Origin: Reticulascus tulasneorum
Taxonomy: Eukaryota > Ascomycota > Sordariomycetes > Glomerellales > Reticulascaceae
Assembly (NCBI GenBank): GCA_001557505.1
Contig: LSAX01000011.1
Coordinates: forward strand, 1,984,001-2,048,000
Reading direction: 5' to 3'
DNA: 64,000 nucleotides
Under the pieces are notes generated by a model. That model saw only the letters and a list, made by a program, of their open reading frames with translations. It had not been told where the DNA came from and did no database searches. Made by a program: the position numbers and the translations under genes. This document shows positions 11,853 to 23,291 of the stretch, one piece after another (position 1 is the stretch's first letter; every line of letters begins with the position of its first letter).

Positions 11853-14141
11853 TTATACATGAGGCACAGCCACCAACGCTGTCCGCCCCGACTTTCTCAT
11901 TCTTACAATTCCGTACTTCTGCCCCAACTGTCCCTCTTGGCGGATGATGTGCTCTACTTCGGAATCCTTCAAGTCGCTCGCCTGCGAAAACAATGGCATC
12001 GTCGCGTCTGAAATCACCTGCGACACAGCCTGCCAGCTGTTGCCCAGCATCGTGTATTTTGTTGCCCGCAGATACCACACCGTAGTACACGCGACGATGA
12101 TTAGGTGGCACACTAGCACGGCCATGATGCCAATGAACCCCTTCCATTGCTGCGGCGCAAATACTTGTATGGAGTGGGCATGCCGCGCTTCTGCACCGGC
12201 GGTGAATCTCCCCAGCGCATCGTAGTAACTTTGACGGGTCAGCGTGGTGAGCCAGCTCTGCAATGCCCGGGCTGGGCTGTTCGTCGCGGCCAGTGCGTCG
12301 TGGAAAAACGAAACGTGCACCGGGTGGCCTAGGCCACGGTCGATGCCGATGGCCATCACTGCTGACCCGTCGGTTTGGCATCCCTGGTTGCAAATTGGAA
12401 GCGTGTCAAATCTCGGGAAAAGGTCTCCAAAGCTCTGCGAAAAGAAGTATTGTGTCTCGTTAACGAGAGGCTGACTCCAGTTTGTGGCACGGGAATCCAA
12501 GTCCATGACGCCGCGCTCTCGCCGGTCGATCGTTGATTCCCCCAACGCTGATTCTCCGGTCGCACTAAGCTGGAATCGGATGGCGCGAGTATCGTACTTG
12601 GATTCCGGATCGCTCAACTGGGATTCGGATGCCGGCTCACCCTCGTCCCATCCTAGTGTGGGCTCGGGGCCATCGGATTCACTCGTGAGAGTGACGTTAT
12701 AAGGTATCCCCAACTCCATGTTGGTAATACACGCCGTTGCGGAGATGACGACTCCCTCGAGTGTCTTCACCCCTTGAATCTCTACTCTCGTCCACGGCCC
12801 TTTCCTTGTCGTGACAAGAGACTCCTGGGGAATATCGTAGGGAACCGAATTGTCGGCATGCGTTTCGAAGTTCTCATCATAGAAAGCATTGAACGCAAGC
12901 CCATCCTTCTGCACTGGAGCGCTGACGTTGAAGATCAAGAAGATGGATGGATTGTATGAAGGGAAGGTCGTGAACGCGAACGGTGCCATCGACATACTGC
13001 CTTGATCAACAGTGCAGACTGTGCTGTTGAACATCAATGAAGGCGTTTGATCACGACGAGGAAACAAGCAAGCGAAGGCCGCGCGATTGTCCGGCTCTGG
13101 CAATGCAGTCACATTAAGTGGGGGCGGCAAATCTTCGCTGAATGTTAGGTACCCTCCAAGAGCAAACCCGCCCGCGGTGCGGGAGGCGTCAAATGTTTCG
13201 ATGATGGTCAGAGGGGTTAGGTCGGGCGCAAAGCAGATGACCCGGCTATCGAATACTGTCGCCGGCCCCCTATATTGCCGGAGTGTTTCTCGATCATTGG
13301 CGGCTCCCATGGGCAGAGGAGCGCGCAAGGTGACCCCAGTGTCGTCAATGTTGTCCTGGATTATCCGAATGTCCTCGGTGTACTCGGCGAACCTCGCATA
13401 CTGGCTGCTTGGCGATCTCCATACTTCGAGTGCTGTTCTCACAGTCTCGTTCGTATATCTTATCATAGACGTATTGAACTCGCCAGGTATGCCGACATTC
13501 CCAAAGTCTATGAGGAGTATGGAAGACGTGAAGCTCGATGCAATCGCGATCAGACTTGTCATCATGATAAGCGGGAAACCGAAACGCCCAGATGACTTGA
13601 CAATGCTCCGGCCTCCGGTAATGAGCAAGCTGGCTGGTTGTATACTCACCGCCCGCACGATGGAAAGAAAGGCGCTGTCTCCGAGCTCAAGGCGGCGATT
13701 TTCTAAGAGGACCGACGCAATCATGGACATGGCGACACCGGCTTGTAGAGCTATGGCTGTTCGGATAGCCGCCGCACATATTGTCACCGAGATTGGAGCC
13801 CAGCCTTGGCCGACGACGAACCGCCAGCTTTGTCCCGGCTCCGCCTGCCGGATTGCGATAGTGGCCCCTATCCACAGCAGCGCTAGTATTGTCGCTGCCA
13901 CGAGGATGGTTAATGTACCGAGAGCGAGAATATGTATCCGGGCGAGTCCGATGGAGTCGCGTATCTTCGGCCGTTTGATCCACCTGGCGGGAGGATCCGT
14001 CGGTTCGGTAATATATTCGTGTTGGTTCTTGCCCGAGCTCTCCTCGTACCCGAGACGCAGTGCATCCAGCGGAGATGCAGGCACTCCGAGCGCCGAGTAG
14101 TGCCTCATTTTCTCAGGCGCCAGATTTCGGTATTGTGACAT
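11853..14141 (-). CDS. fungal multi-pass membrane protein, unknown function
   Basis: Single-exon gene for 762 residues. The open frame extends to 14234, but that first codon is TTG; the first ATG is 14141 (MSQYRNLAPEKMRHY). Hydrophobic segments include residues about 75-105 (ILALGTLTILVAATILALLW), one near 125-160, one near 225-250 (FPLIMMTSLIAIASSFTSSI), and a C-terminal helix near 655-680 (FIGIMAVLVCHLIIVACTTV). Between them lies a large, probably extracellular region of about 400 residues with many NxS/T sites and cysteines. The last helix is followed by the juxtamembrane stretch KYTMLGNSWQAVSQV, which I have seen in fungal-only plasma-membrane proteins of this layout. No enzymatic motif is visible. 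A 337-codon open frame on the other strand is a shadow. Confidence 0.75.
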   Translation of the reverse strand: MSQYRNLAPEKMRHYSALGVPASPLDALRLGYEESSGKNQHEYITEPTDPPARWIKRPKIRDSIGLARIHILALGTLTILVAATILALLWIGATIAIRQAEPGQSWRFVVGQGWAPISVTICAAAIRTAIALQAGVAMSMIASVLLENRRLELGDSAFLSIVRAVSIQPASLLITGGRSIVKSSGRFGFPLIMMTSLIAIASSFTSSILLIDFGNVGIPGEFNTSMIRYTNETVRTALEVWRSPSSQYARFAEYTEDIRIIQDNIDDTGVTLRAPLPMGAANDRETLRQYRGPATVFDSRVICFAPDLTPLTIIETFDASRTAGGFALGGYLTFSEDLPPPLNVTALPEPDNRAAFACLFPRRDQTPSLMFNSTVCTVDQGSMSMAPFAFTTFPSYNPSIFLIFNVSAPVQKDGLAFNAFYDENFETHADNSVPYDIPQESLVTTRKGPWTRVEIQGVKTLEGVVISATACITNMELGIPYNVTLTSESDGPEPTLGWDEGEPASESQLSDPESKYDTRAIRFQLSATGESALGESTIDRRERGVMDLDSRATNWSQPLVNETQYFFSQSFGDLFPRFDTLPICNQGCQTDGSAVMAIGIDRGLGHPVHVSFFHDALAATNSPARALQSWLTTLTRQSYYDALGRFTAGAEARHAHSIQVFAPQQWKGFIGIMAVLVCHLIIVACTTVWYLRATKYTMLGNSWQAVSQVISDATMPLFSQASDLKDSEVEHIIRQEGQLGQKYGIVRMRKSGRTALVAVPHV

Positions 14142-15088
14142 TGGGCCAGTTATTCGCTTTCCAAAGACCACGTTGAGTGCATCCGCGCGACCGCACAGAT
14201 TGAAGACGAAGATTTTAATCACGGCATGCGACAAGGCTACAGGCCCGAGCTCTTATTTAAGTAGAGGAGACTTCGAGTTTCATCCGTGACACTACGCCTA
14301 GCCCCTGCACAAATTGATCCTTCGAGTTTGATCTACCGCGCCAAGATCTTTTGGGCAGACCCTCAAATTTTGTGTCCCCCCATAACCTGGCACAAAACAA
14401 ACCGTGAAAATCGTTAAACACCACCGCCCAACCCTTGCGACCCCACATCCGCAAGTTCGCCGTTTCTCCTCACGAGCTCGTCGCCAGCAGAGGTTACGAA
14501 GAGAAAAAGGTCGCACATGCTTTTCATCAATACCTGCGTCGGCCGGTTGCTGAGTTGGTAGAGTAGAATCTGCGCCGTAACAGACCAATCACCTGGCGTA
14601 GGCTGTTCAGCAGAACCCGCGAGACAATGCACCTAAGTATCTTATTTATCGTAATGAGGACATGGCTGTCGGCATGCCACTCCATGAGCTCGATAAGGAA
14701 CTCGCTGTCGTATGTTCTTCGCTCTGGGGATCGCTCTCATTGTCATCAAAGGTTTCGCGGCGAACGAGTGCTGACGGCTCCTACACATTGCATGAGATGT
14801 CCCAGATGTCGTAGAACCTAAGGTCATTTGGGGGAAAGGCAAGTCCGCCGATGGCAGAATTGTAGCCGGTCGTTCTTCATAGTCCGTCATATCATGCCGA
14901 ATCTAGTCGGGATTGATCCATTTGGAGACAATATGGTGCTAGACGAAGGGGTCACGAGCGGTATGTGTCATATACACTTCGTCCGGACCTCAAGCTCCAG
15001 CCGCCTGCTGGGAGGGGCACTGTTGAATTTCAGAGCACGGCGAGTAGACACTGGCTAACGCTGTCACCAGCCCTCGCGCCCAGATCCC
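14142..15088. other. intergenic
   Basis: No gene supported. A tRNA-like A-box appears near 14545 but no matching T-arm or acceptor stem can be folded. Confidence 0.4.
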
Positions 15089-15345
15089 GTGTATTGTCTG
15101 CTTCTCCAGCCGGAGAGAGCTTGTGGGTTGAGCCAGTCAAGATCGATGTCGTGCTTCCTGATAGTAGTGAGCAGTCGTTCTTCAAAAAGTACGCGTTATC
15201 ATCGAGTTTCCAGAAGATTGAAGGGCTGTGAATGCAATATGAGGCGGTGCTCACGAATCCCATTTTCAAGGTTTGCCTGGACAACTTGAGCTTCACATTA
15301 TGAAGGGGGCGTATGAAGCCGAAGTAAAAGAATGGTATGAAATGC
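15089..15345 (+). pseudogene. fragment of an aminoglycoside-phosphotransferase/fructosamine-kinase-type gene
   Basis: The frame 15089-15231 reads RVLSASPAGESLWVEPVKID and then VVLPDSSEQSFFKKY. This resembles the N-terminal beta-strand region of fungal APH/fructosamine-kinase-type proteins (pattern SxxGxSxW..KIDxxLxDGxxxSFFxK). The frame then hits TGA after KIEGL. A second frame near 15298-15345 gives MKGAYEAEVKEWYEML, resembling the next helix of the family. No rest of the kinase (HxD, DxD) follows, so this looks like a decayed fragment of a few hundred bases. Family assignment is by eye from a short stretch. Confidence 0.4.
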
Positions 15346-15482
15346 TGCTATGAATTTCAGATTCCACGTAATTAGTGGAGTTATTTTATTGGAGATCTAC
15401 TACGAAGGTATAAATACCGCAGAGCATTCTTGTCCATACAAGAACGTTCTTGCTATACTCGCATCTCCTCTTTTGCAAATTC

Positions 15483-17238
15483 TCATACCGCATTCGAAAT
15501 CTTCAGCTGCTCGATCCCAGATTCTCGTGCTCTCGGCTGGATAGAAGCAGTGCCTGTTATCTGAACCATGACCGGAGTTGGCTTCGATGTGCTACTCAGG
15601 TCCAGTCCATGACAGGGGAGCACAGCTTTCTCATAGTCTGGAATAGTCTTGGCTGCTCCGAATGTGACTGGGTCACCAGGGGCGCCGCTACCCTTGACCT
15701 CAATGAACGACATGTGCCCCTGGGATCGACGTTTAAAGTAGCCGGCGCTCCATATGCTGCCATTACGAGAGATGCTGCTTCTGTGCTGACTACTCCTAGA
15801 ATCACTTTGGAGGAATGGCGTGTCTCCTGTGTGCTGGTTGGTGCTGCTTAGAGTGCTGCGTAGTCCAAGCTTGTGGCTGGCTAGACGTAGAATTGGCTGC
15901 ATTGCAGGGAAGCATGCAACCCAGAGGCTAAGATGCCCTTCCACGTTTGTCCAGGGGGCAACTCGGGCCATTTTAAATGTACTGTTTCAAGAAAGTCAGT
16001 TTACAGATTCCAGAATAAAAGAATATTAATAAGTTGCGGAGTGAAGTGTCAGGGGAAACGCGTTCCGCAACCAGGGGAACCGAGCCAGGGCCACACAAAA
16101 TACAAGATATAGCAAAGAGGAGAAAGACGTTCATACGTATCAGTTGTAAAGTCGGTGCGGACGATGATTGCTAGCCGCACTATGCCGGTAATGATAGCAA
16201 ACGCGCCAATACAGAAAACGATTACGACCTGGATCATCTTTGGCGAGAATTTCATGTTGGTATAAGCCAACCAGACTGGCAGTCCGAGCAGACAGCAATC
16301 AATGAGAATGCCGACCACACTATGCGTCCACATGACAGGCGCCTCCTTGGCCTTGTCCAGGCATTGCCTATTTGGGGCTGTGACATCCCAGAGATCCCTG
16401 GAACAGTAATCGATTAGTATACGCTCATGCACTTCTTCCCAGTCTCCCAAGAGGTTAAAAATGATGAAACACTTACGAGATCTTCTTACACTCGGTAAGC
16501 AGAAAGAAGAAGGCAATCATTGTGATTGAGAATGTCAAAAACATGACGGAATAGACGCCGGCGAGAAACCATCCTGGTATTTCATGTCAGAACAGCAATA
16601 CCACCCGCTTTGAATTTATGGAACAATGGGCTAGTAACGACTAAGATTGGAGCAGCGCCTACTGTCTTTGTTCAGCCTGGGATAGAAAGCGGCAATTGAG
16701 ATTCTTATGGTACCGATGGACATGAAGAATAGCAGCTGCATAGTTGGAAGAATCTACGATGAAGTTTTAGCAAATTGTTCGATAAGAGTCCGCCATAGGG
16801 AACTGGGAGGCTGACTGAGAAGAAAATAGGTATCCTTTCAGGTGGTATCTGGTCCATATGCGTGCCTGATCCATACATCACAGCTGGAGCGAAATTTGAT
16901 CAGGGACTTGGTCACCAGAGTAAATGGCTACCCTTTCCATACCTCGAATCTCCATTGAAGACAATGCGAGCAGCAGTCCCTGAGCCTTACATTCAGCGGG
17001 TTGTACACGACCGTCTTGTTTCTTGGGGAAAGGGTTAACGCACAAGTCCGATGGTGGCGAGCAGGTCATCAACACCCAAGGCCTTGATCATGAAGGCCCT
17101 GACATAGAGCCTGACCAAGAGCATGGTGCAGGATATGGCCATCAGGGTTATGTTCAATCTCATCATCATACGACCTTGAGAATCTGGCGGCAACTGCCAT
17201 CCTGGCATTGCCGGAGCAGGACCACTTGCCATGCTCAT
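15483..17238 (-). CDS. PTH11-type rhodopsin-domain integral membrane protein
   Basis: Fungal rhodopsin-domain (Fung_rhodopsin, PTH11-like) seven-helix protein of the plasma membrane, a class of candidate receptors. ATG at 17238 ([14 protein letters not shown]). Exon 1, 17044-17238, gives [20 protein letters not shown] and [14 protein letters not shown]. Short exons follow ([46 protein letters not shown] with [29 protein letters not shown]). Then come [34 protein letters not shown] and [20 protein letters not shown]. The last exon, from about 15976 down, has the family ending [20 protein letters not shown] followed by [13 protein letters not shown] and a polar tail. Roughly seven exons; the middle junctions were judged from homology pattern, not all fixed. 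The ligand is unknown. Confidence 0.8.
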
Positions 17239-19543
17239 GGATAGTGGCCCCAGTCCGGGGCGAACACCGTAGCCAGAGAGGAGATATAAGTGGAATAACC
17301 TGGTGTCTACCACTTGCGCATCTCTTGAACCGCTATCCGAGATGTGGCCTGCATGGATGCTTGTCTAGATTTGCTGCTTCCAAGGATGTGATCCTATCAA
17401 CGGAGTGGACAAATCGGGAATGGAGGTCGAGAAGACCTTACGAGGGAGAATCGTCGTCTGCCTGTACTCGGGGAGTGTAGCAACCCTTGAAGGCATTATG
17501 AATCGTCCATAATCGAGCCGGAAAGCCAATGAAGGACTCGTCGGGTGAGACTGATCGTTGCGCCCCTGTTATCTGTTATGCTCAGGGAACGAGACTCATG
17601 GTTTCAGAGCCCATTTAGCAGCTGCCCCCATCTTTTCATTCCCAAAAATACTAGCATCCCTTACCGATAAACTTTGAACATGTCGTATTTTATTCCCGTT
17701 AAGGTTTGGGCGCGTGTCAGTGATGCGATGGGCAGTAGCTTTTCTCGTGCAGGATCTGCGGCCATTGCCGCCACAACTCTGCGAGCAGCACAAAAACATA
17801 TGAATTCCATGCCTTTTAAGGTTCTACATCTTTGGGGTGAAGCTTAAATCACATGTACACTGTCTCAGTTGGTTGATCTCGACCATCTCTGCCTAGCCGG
17901 ATTGTTTGTCCCTACTCTCGGTGGAGGATATAACCGCGCTGACCATTCCAGTGGCTCGCTGGAACTTGGACATTCCGAGCCCACGAGTCCCTCGTTGTGA
18001 ACCGATGGCGCCGCTCATGTCTGCCGCATGTCAATCCGACACGTTCAACGGCAATATTTCTCATCCCAGACGATGGGATTGTTCTTAATTCTTGGCTCCC
18101 TGGAAACCTCGGCCATCTCGGCCCTTAATTAGCGTGTCTCCCCCGCTGAACACCGTATCTCTCCTCTAGCGAATCATGGGTGCAATTAAACATCCACAAG
18201 GCTCACGCCCTGTAAATCTGGCCCATGCGCTGCCAGAGTCACTGTTTTGCCCCGAGGTCCCTGTTGGGTTTGTGCGTTAGTGCCCTGATCGCGCTGTAAA
18301 CATTCCACCCGCTCGTCACTTCAAGGGATACGACAAGAGATTTAAAAAGAGTAAGTGTCAGCCAGTACTGGTCTTCATCATAATGCAAGAAAAAGATCCT
18401 TCATCACGGAGACAGCAATCATCAGAGTCAGTCAAGTGGCTCACTTCTGAGGGCAGGGGTTCGTAGATTAACGGATGGAGCCCGCCTAAACAACTACAAA
18501 AGGCTGCTGCGACAGAGGAGTCGGAAGTCGGGGATGGCGAGCCAAACATGGTTGTACATCCTTGTGATCTTGACATTTCGCTTTGCCTCCCCACGTCAGC
18601 GCCTCTCTCAGACCGAAGTGCAAAATTGGACACCAACTCTCGAACTACATAGCTGGTTCAAGTCCAACTTCATCTCAGGCTTGACCAGATCTATTCCCAT
18701 GCCGTGTCACGGAGAACCCCACAGCGAATGTCCCTGCATAAGCTGACTCTAGACCAACGCCCCAGTCAGGCAACCACCCATCCCTAGATAGGGGAGGGTG
18801 CTTAGTAGGCTCTACTCCATGAAGAGAATGGGCCGTAGGAAAGACCTGAGAGCAAACAACATTCCCCGGTAGCACATCGACCAATAGAACTAGGAATATG
18901 GGCTATGTTGGGTAATTTCCTTTATGACTCCTTAGTAAATTCTTCCAGTCTACAGTTAAACCTCCTAAGTAGCCAACGCAGTCTTTTCATGTGCTAGTTG
19001 CTAATTTAGGTACTTATCAACCGCCTGATTTAGCATGCTGGACGATAACCTCAGCCTTTTTTGAAAGATCACACAACATATTTGTGTGCACTACGTCAAA
19101 GAGAACACAGTCAATGTTATATTGGATGGGGCTTCACTTTGGCTCTGGACAGCGGTTGATGCTAATCTAGGTGTGATTCGCAGCTGTGAGCATTGAGATA
19201 AGCAATGATCGTAGGGCGTCGGATGAGTATCCAGGGATCTTGCCTAGACTTACTAGAGGACATTGATATCCGAAAAGCAAGCGACTGACATAAAGGACGT
19301 CATACTGCGTGGTGCTGTCTCTTCCTCTAGTTCTTTGTAATTCAAAAAAATTGCCCATCAAGTCAAGTTGCTTTATATTCAAACACTCGTGCAGCTTGTA
19401 TAATATGTCGTCCGGTTAGAGGATAGGTCCCGGCACGTTCCATTATACGCTTGCTCACAGTGAGAGCCAACTAGCCGCCGCGCTTGGAAGGTGCATGTCA
19501 TCCTAAAATCGCTAGAGAGGAGTTTCGCAGAACGTGCCTTGGA
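17239..19543. other. long intergenic region, nothing recognised
   Basis: About 2.3 kb with only short overlapping open frames (under 95 codons), none with a family motif. No RNA gene, terminal repeats or strong compositional shift seen. Confidence 0.45.
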
Positions 19544-20483
19544 CTATTCATGATTCCAAGCCTCATCACTCCGACTAATAATAAGTTCATCTACCTCGAG
19601 CCGAAAATCGACGATCTCCTGCCCATTAACAAGATCGTTCTCTCTCGCCCTTTGATGCGCCTCTTCCTCGTCTTTTGCAATCCCTGCTCGCACATGCCTC
19701 TTTACTAGCCGCATCCTCGCAACTTCGAAATCCACCTCCACAAACCAGAGCTCATCCATAAGCTTTGCGGCATCACTCCAGGGAGCCTTGTCCAGAGCTA
19801 CATAGTTCCCTTCGAAGATGACGATGCGGTGGCTCGGCAGGATGGCGATGTCGTTTTCTTTCGGGTCCTTGACAGCGTGGTCGAAGCTTGGGGCGTAAAT
19901 TGGCGGTGTTGATGGCGTGAGGGGTTCACGGAGGGCTTTGACGAGGGCATGGAAGGCGGGAGCGTCGAAGGTGAAGGCAGCGCCACGGCGGGCATGGGCC
20001 TGAACAGGGTCCGGCATGGAGGAGAGCTGGGACCGCGTTAGGTGGTATCCGTCCATGGGAACGAAGGCGGCGAGGGGAATCTGCTGGGTCAGGCTGTCCG
20101 GGTCCAGGCTTGCATTCCTTGCATTGAGGCGGGTTGCCACCGTCTGCGTGAGTGTTGTTTTGCCTGCATCTATCAATGGATGATGAAAACAGGAAGGAAG
20201 CAAGTCGACCAACCTGAGCCTGGAATACCGCCTACGGCGATCACTGTTGCTAGTTAGTCGCGGAACTGAAGCACGTGAAAGTCAGAAGCTAAAAAGGTGT
20301 AAATGAAGAGGTTTGGCAGCTAAACGTTGGATTTGATGGTGGCAGAAAGCTCGGGTTTCTCAATTTGCTCGTGTGCGTGACCGCTCTATGAAGTCTTGAG
20401 TACTTACTAAACCGGCGATCCGGTGGTGTCTTTTGGAACCTATCCCATACCTTATCCACCAATCTCGTTACCTGTTCCTCCAT
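19544..20483 (-). CDS. P-loop kinase of the YFH7/uridine-kinase-like family
   Basis: Predicted ATP-dependent small-molecule kinase resembling yeast Yfh7, of the phosphoribulokinase/uridine kinase superfamily. Start ATG at 20483 (MEEQVTRLVDKVWDRFQ). Three exons: 20408-20483, a 30-nt micro-exon 20214-20243, and 19544-20163, for 241 residues. The Walker A motif is assembled across the second intron: micro-exon IAVGGIPGS joins GKTTLTQTV, giving GGIPGSGKTTL. An in-frame upstream AG six bases earlier would insert two residues and spoil the motif, so the downstream AG is chosen. Later family landmarks are AAFVPMDGYHLTRSQL, RRGAAFTFDAPAF, YAPSFDHAVKDP, IVIFEGNYVALD and WFVEVDFEVARMRLVKRH. The substrate is unknown. 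It is divergent from the next gene, with 247 bp between the ATGs. Confidence 0.85.
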
Positions 20484-20730
20484 AATGGCTGCTTCACTGA
20501 CTACTACCTTATGATTGCAGAGCTCAAGTGAGGCCGGAGGTTGAAGCTGGACATTTACACCCCGCAACATTGCACATGCCCCCAAAGCAACCCCGCCATG
20601 CGGGTTGATGTGTGTCACTTTCTGGTTCGGCCCGAAATTTGCGGATACCTCTTACTTAAATATTTTCACATCTCATACTTCTCAACTGGAAACCGTGCTA
20701 TTAAGTCAGTATTGCAAAGCTGCAGCCGAA

Positions 20731-21187
20731 ATGTCGGACGACGACGGCGGCCTGCTGAACATCGCCCTCTCCGACAGCGAAGAGGAAGCCACGGAAAAGG
20801 ACACGAAGTCCACTGCACGGGGAGGGCTTTCGGACGCAGACTTCCAAAGGCTGAAGGCCGACTACCAACCGAAGGTCGAGAACGGGGAGGTGAGTGGCTG
20901 ACTTCCGTTGGGTACCGGGGCTTAGTGTTCGGCGCTGAGATTTGGAGCAGATTTGGAGCACGATCAAGCTACCGTTGGCCAGTGCGGCGAGCAAACCCGA
21001 GGCGCAGGAGATCCTCCACGCGGCGGAGGAGCTGTACTTGTTCAGAAGATACGAGGAGTCGGTCAAATTTGTGCGAAACGTCTTGAAGCAAACTGGAAAT
21101 GGTCTTGATGATGATACGAGACGGGTGCTGGAGATTTATGAGAAGAAATGCATAGAGAAGTTGAATAGCGTAATACCAACGAATTAG
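20731..21187 (+). CDS. small helical conserved-looking protein, 131 residues
   Basis: Two exons, 20731-20889 and 20951-21187, joined by a 61-nt GTGAGT...CAG intron in phase 0, giving 131 residues. The N-terminus is acidic (MSDDDGGLLNIALSDSEEE), then comes FQRLKADYQPKVENGEIWST. The C-terminal helices (EAQEILHAAEELYLFRRYEE, SVKFVRNVLKQ, RRVLEIYEKKCIEKL) look like a TPR-type hairpin. I do not recognise the family. The compact gene, clean splice sites and shared promoter with the YFH7-like kinase argue that it is real. No signal peptide or membrane segment, so probably cytoplasmic or nuclear. Confidence 0.75.
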
Positions 21188-21610
21188 CACATTGCTCCAT
21201 TGGCCCTTCAACATATGAACTGGTGAAGAAGGTCAGGAAACCCAGTGCAAACACCATTGATGTGGAGAGTACAGAGCTCAGAGCTCGGAGCCAATCAAGA
21301 GGTTATAAAGAGAAAGAGATATTAAGGGAGAAGAGTATATTCGTCGTTGAAAAATAAATGATCTATCCTTCTAATTCTATATCTGGGGGGACGAAGCCTC
21401 TCCCAGACTAACTCTTTTGAACCTTTGTAAAAACGTAGGGTATAACCCGAACTCCTGTGATTGGAACAATTGGATCTATGCCAGTTCCGAAAGACGAATG
21501 CCCTAAACGCCATGTATGCCACCGCTCCGACTTTTAATGCAGTTCCCGCGTGTATTTCGAGATCTCTTCAGACCAAACATGCAATGAGTATCGTTGAGAT
21601 CACCAATCCT
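21188..21610. other. convergent 3' spacer, nothing recognised
   Basis: Spacer between the convergent 131-residue and UPS/PRELI genes. Nothing seen in it. Confidence 0.45.
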
Positions 21611-22186
21611 CTATGCAGCCACCTTCCCTCTCGATCGTTGTTCTCGTTCCCGCTCCTCAGCAAACACGCGTCTACTCATAGCCAACACCGTCTCGAACCC
21701 TTCTTTGCCCTTGACTGAGTTTTCCCTGAATGTCTTGACCATCGAGTCTTCGATCGTGTTCTTGATTTTGTTCCACCCGCCGCATAACGCTGTGATCTGC
21801 GCCGTCTGCACGAACTGTGTTGTGTTCGCGGTCACAGGTTTGTAGACGACGGTCTCTTGCACCGAAACCATGTGCGACCATGTCAGGTTCTGGCTCACCA
21901 TCGTGACCGTCTGGTTTTTGGGGTCGACGTAGCTCGTCTCGTATACGTGGGACACGTCCATACATATTCCAAGCAGCTTCTTGACCCATTCCGGCGCGCC
22001 TTGATTGCAGGTGATGAGGCGTTCGGTGCGGAGGATGCCAGTGTTGGTGTCGAGGTGGCGGTTGAGCGTGTCGACGGCGATAACGTGCGTCGACTTCTCA
22101 TTCCAAGGACAGTATTTTCGCCAGTTGGCGGTGGATACTTCGTCCCACGAGTAGTTAAATGTGACGGTATTGGAGAAGACCTTCAT
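21611..22186 (-). CDS. PRELI/MSF1-domain mitochondrial lipid-transfer protein (UPS2/Slowmo type)
   Basis: Intermembrane-space lipid-transfer protein of the PRELI/MSF1 family; Ups proteins with Mdm35 carry phosphatidic acid or phosphatidylserine between mitochondrial membranes. The frame is open to 22294, but the family start is the ATG at 22186 (MKVFSNTVTFNYSWDEV), giving 191 residues. Typical features are the N-terminal FNYSWDEVSTANWRKYCPWN, HVIAVDTLNRHLD, GILRTERLITCNQ and SHVYETSYVDPKNQTVTM, then SQNLTWSHMVSVQETVVY, with a basic C-terminal helix (SRRVFAEEREREQRSRGK). The length matches yeast Ups proteins. The sequence looks closer to Ups2/Slowmo than Ups1, which is my judgement from the N-terminus and middle part. 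Confidence 0.88.
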   Translation of the reverse strand: MKVFSNTVTFNYSWDEVSTANWRKYCPWNEKSTHVIAVDTLNRHLDTNTGILRTERLITCNQGAPEWVKKLLGICMDVSHVYETSYVDPKNQTVTMVSQNLTWSHMVSVQETVVYKPVTANTTQFVQTAQITALCGGWNKIKNTIEDSMVKTFRENSVKGKEGFETVLAMSRRVFAEEREREQRSRGKVAA

Positions 22187-23291
22187 CGCAGCGTGTTTGT
22201 GTGTGTGTATGTGTTTGGGGAGATGTTTGATGATTGAAGTCCGGATGGACGGAGGAAGTAGGAACTCGCAATCCGGGGCGACAGACTCTGTCACGTGCGC
22301 GTGTGTATGTAGATAATTCGCAGTTGTTTGCTGATTCGACCTGATGGGGTAAACAATCTATCGATGTGCTTTCGTTCGCGTCGTCAAGGGCAATCTATTG
22401 AGTCGAAAGATGGAGGCCTTTTTTGAAATGAGGGCCTTTTTTGTTGGTATAAGGGATGTGTATTATATAAGGACATGGGACAAGGAAGGTTTTCTTGGGG
22501 TGCGGGTTTTTTAGGAGACGGCTTTTCGAAATTTTGCATCACAAGCAAGGGGCCCCGGAGAACGGCTGGCAATTTTTCGGGGTGGCGGAAAGACCCAGAC
22601 CTCGTCTATTTTGCCACATGCGGACTAGCGCAGACGATGACATCGAGGGGCCGGGGATGGCCTACGATTGGCCGAAACTGCCCATCTGCTCCAATATAAT
22701 GACGATTCTATCAAGTTCTGGATTTCCTTCACTTACTACGCAGAACTGTGAACCGCAGATCGATTACCTGATTCACTCGTGTAACCCCGGCTGAGGCGCT
22801 GGCTAAGCGTCCCTGATTGTCGATTGCATGGGGGATCAGCAAGGAGGCTACGTAGGTAGGACCCCTAAAGGATCAATGCATTCCCGTTGGATGATGCTTG
22901 CCAGTTCTGACGTCCTAGACTACAGCTCAATCCCCGCCGACTGCTGGACCCTGAAAGGGTTAGTTATTGACGTCGTGATCGCTCGCGGATCGATGAGATA
23001 TTGGCATCATCGAGAATGAAGTCATTCAGAAGTCGTCAATGGGCTCCGACTCACTTAAATCACGCAGTAGATCGGGTAAGTGAGCTCGTCGAACCAGCTT
23101 CTATGATAACAAGCTTGGATCCGAGCAGGGAAAGCACCACACATCCAATCTTCACAAGCGACGTCATTTTGTCCTCTGTTGCAACTGGATGGAATGATAT
23201 ATGAACATTTTGGATTTGAGTGAAGCCGTAAAGTCATGCGCCAATTACCAGAAAGGGCATTCAGAAAAGATCTAGGTTTCATCTTTGCCTC
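22187..23291. other. intergenic, nothing firm
   Basis: Upstream of the UPS gene and downstream of MetAP2. Two short direct copies of GGCCTTTTTTG occur near 22410-22445. No gene supported. Confidence 0.45.

Noticed and set aside
13087..14100. 337-codon frame on the plus strand
   Set aside because: Antisense to the 762-residue membrane protein, which has helices and a coherent layout; the plus frame has none.
14540..14625. A-box-like GCTGAGTTGGTAGAG on the plus strand
   Set aside because: No T-arm consensus and no acceptor stem follow; the anticodon-like hairpin has only four pairs.
22405..22445. Two GGCCTTTTTTG words close together
   Set aside because: Too short and too T-rich to call a repeat element or terminator.
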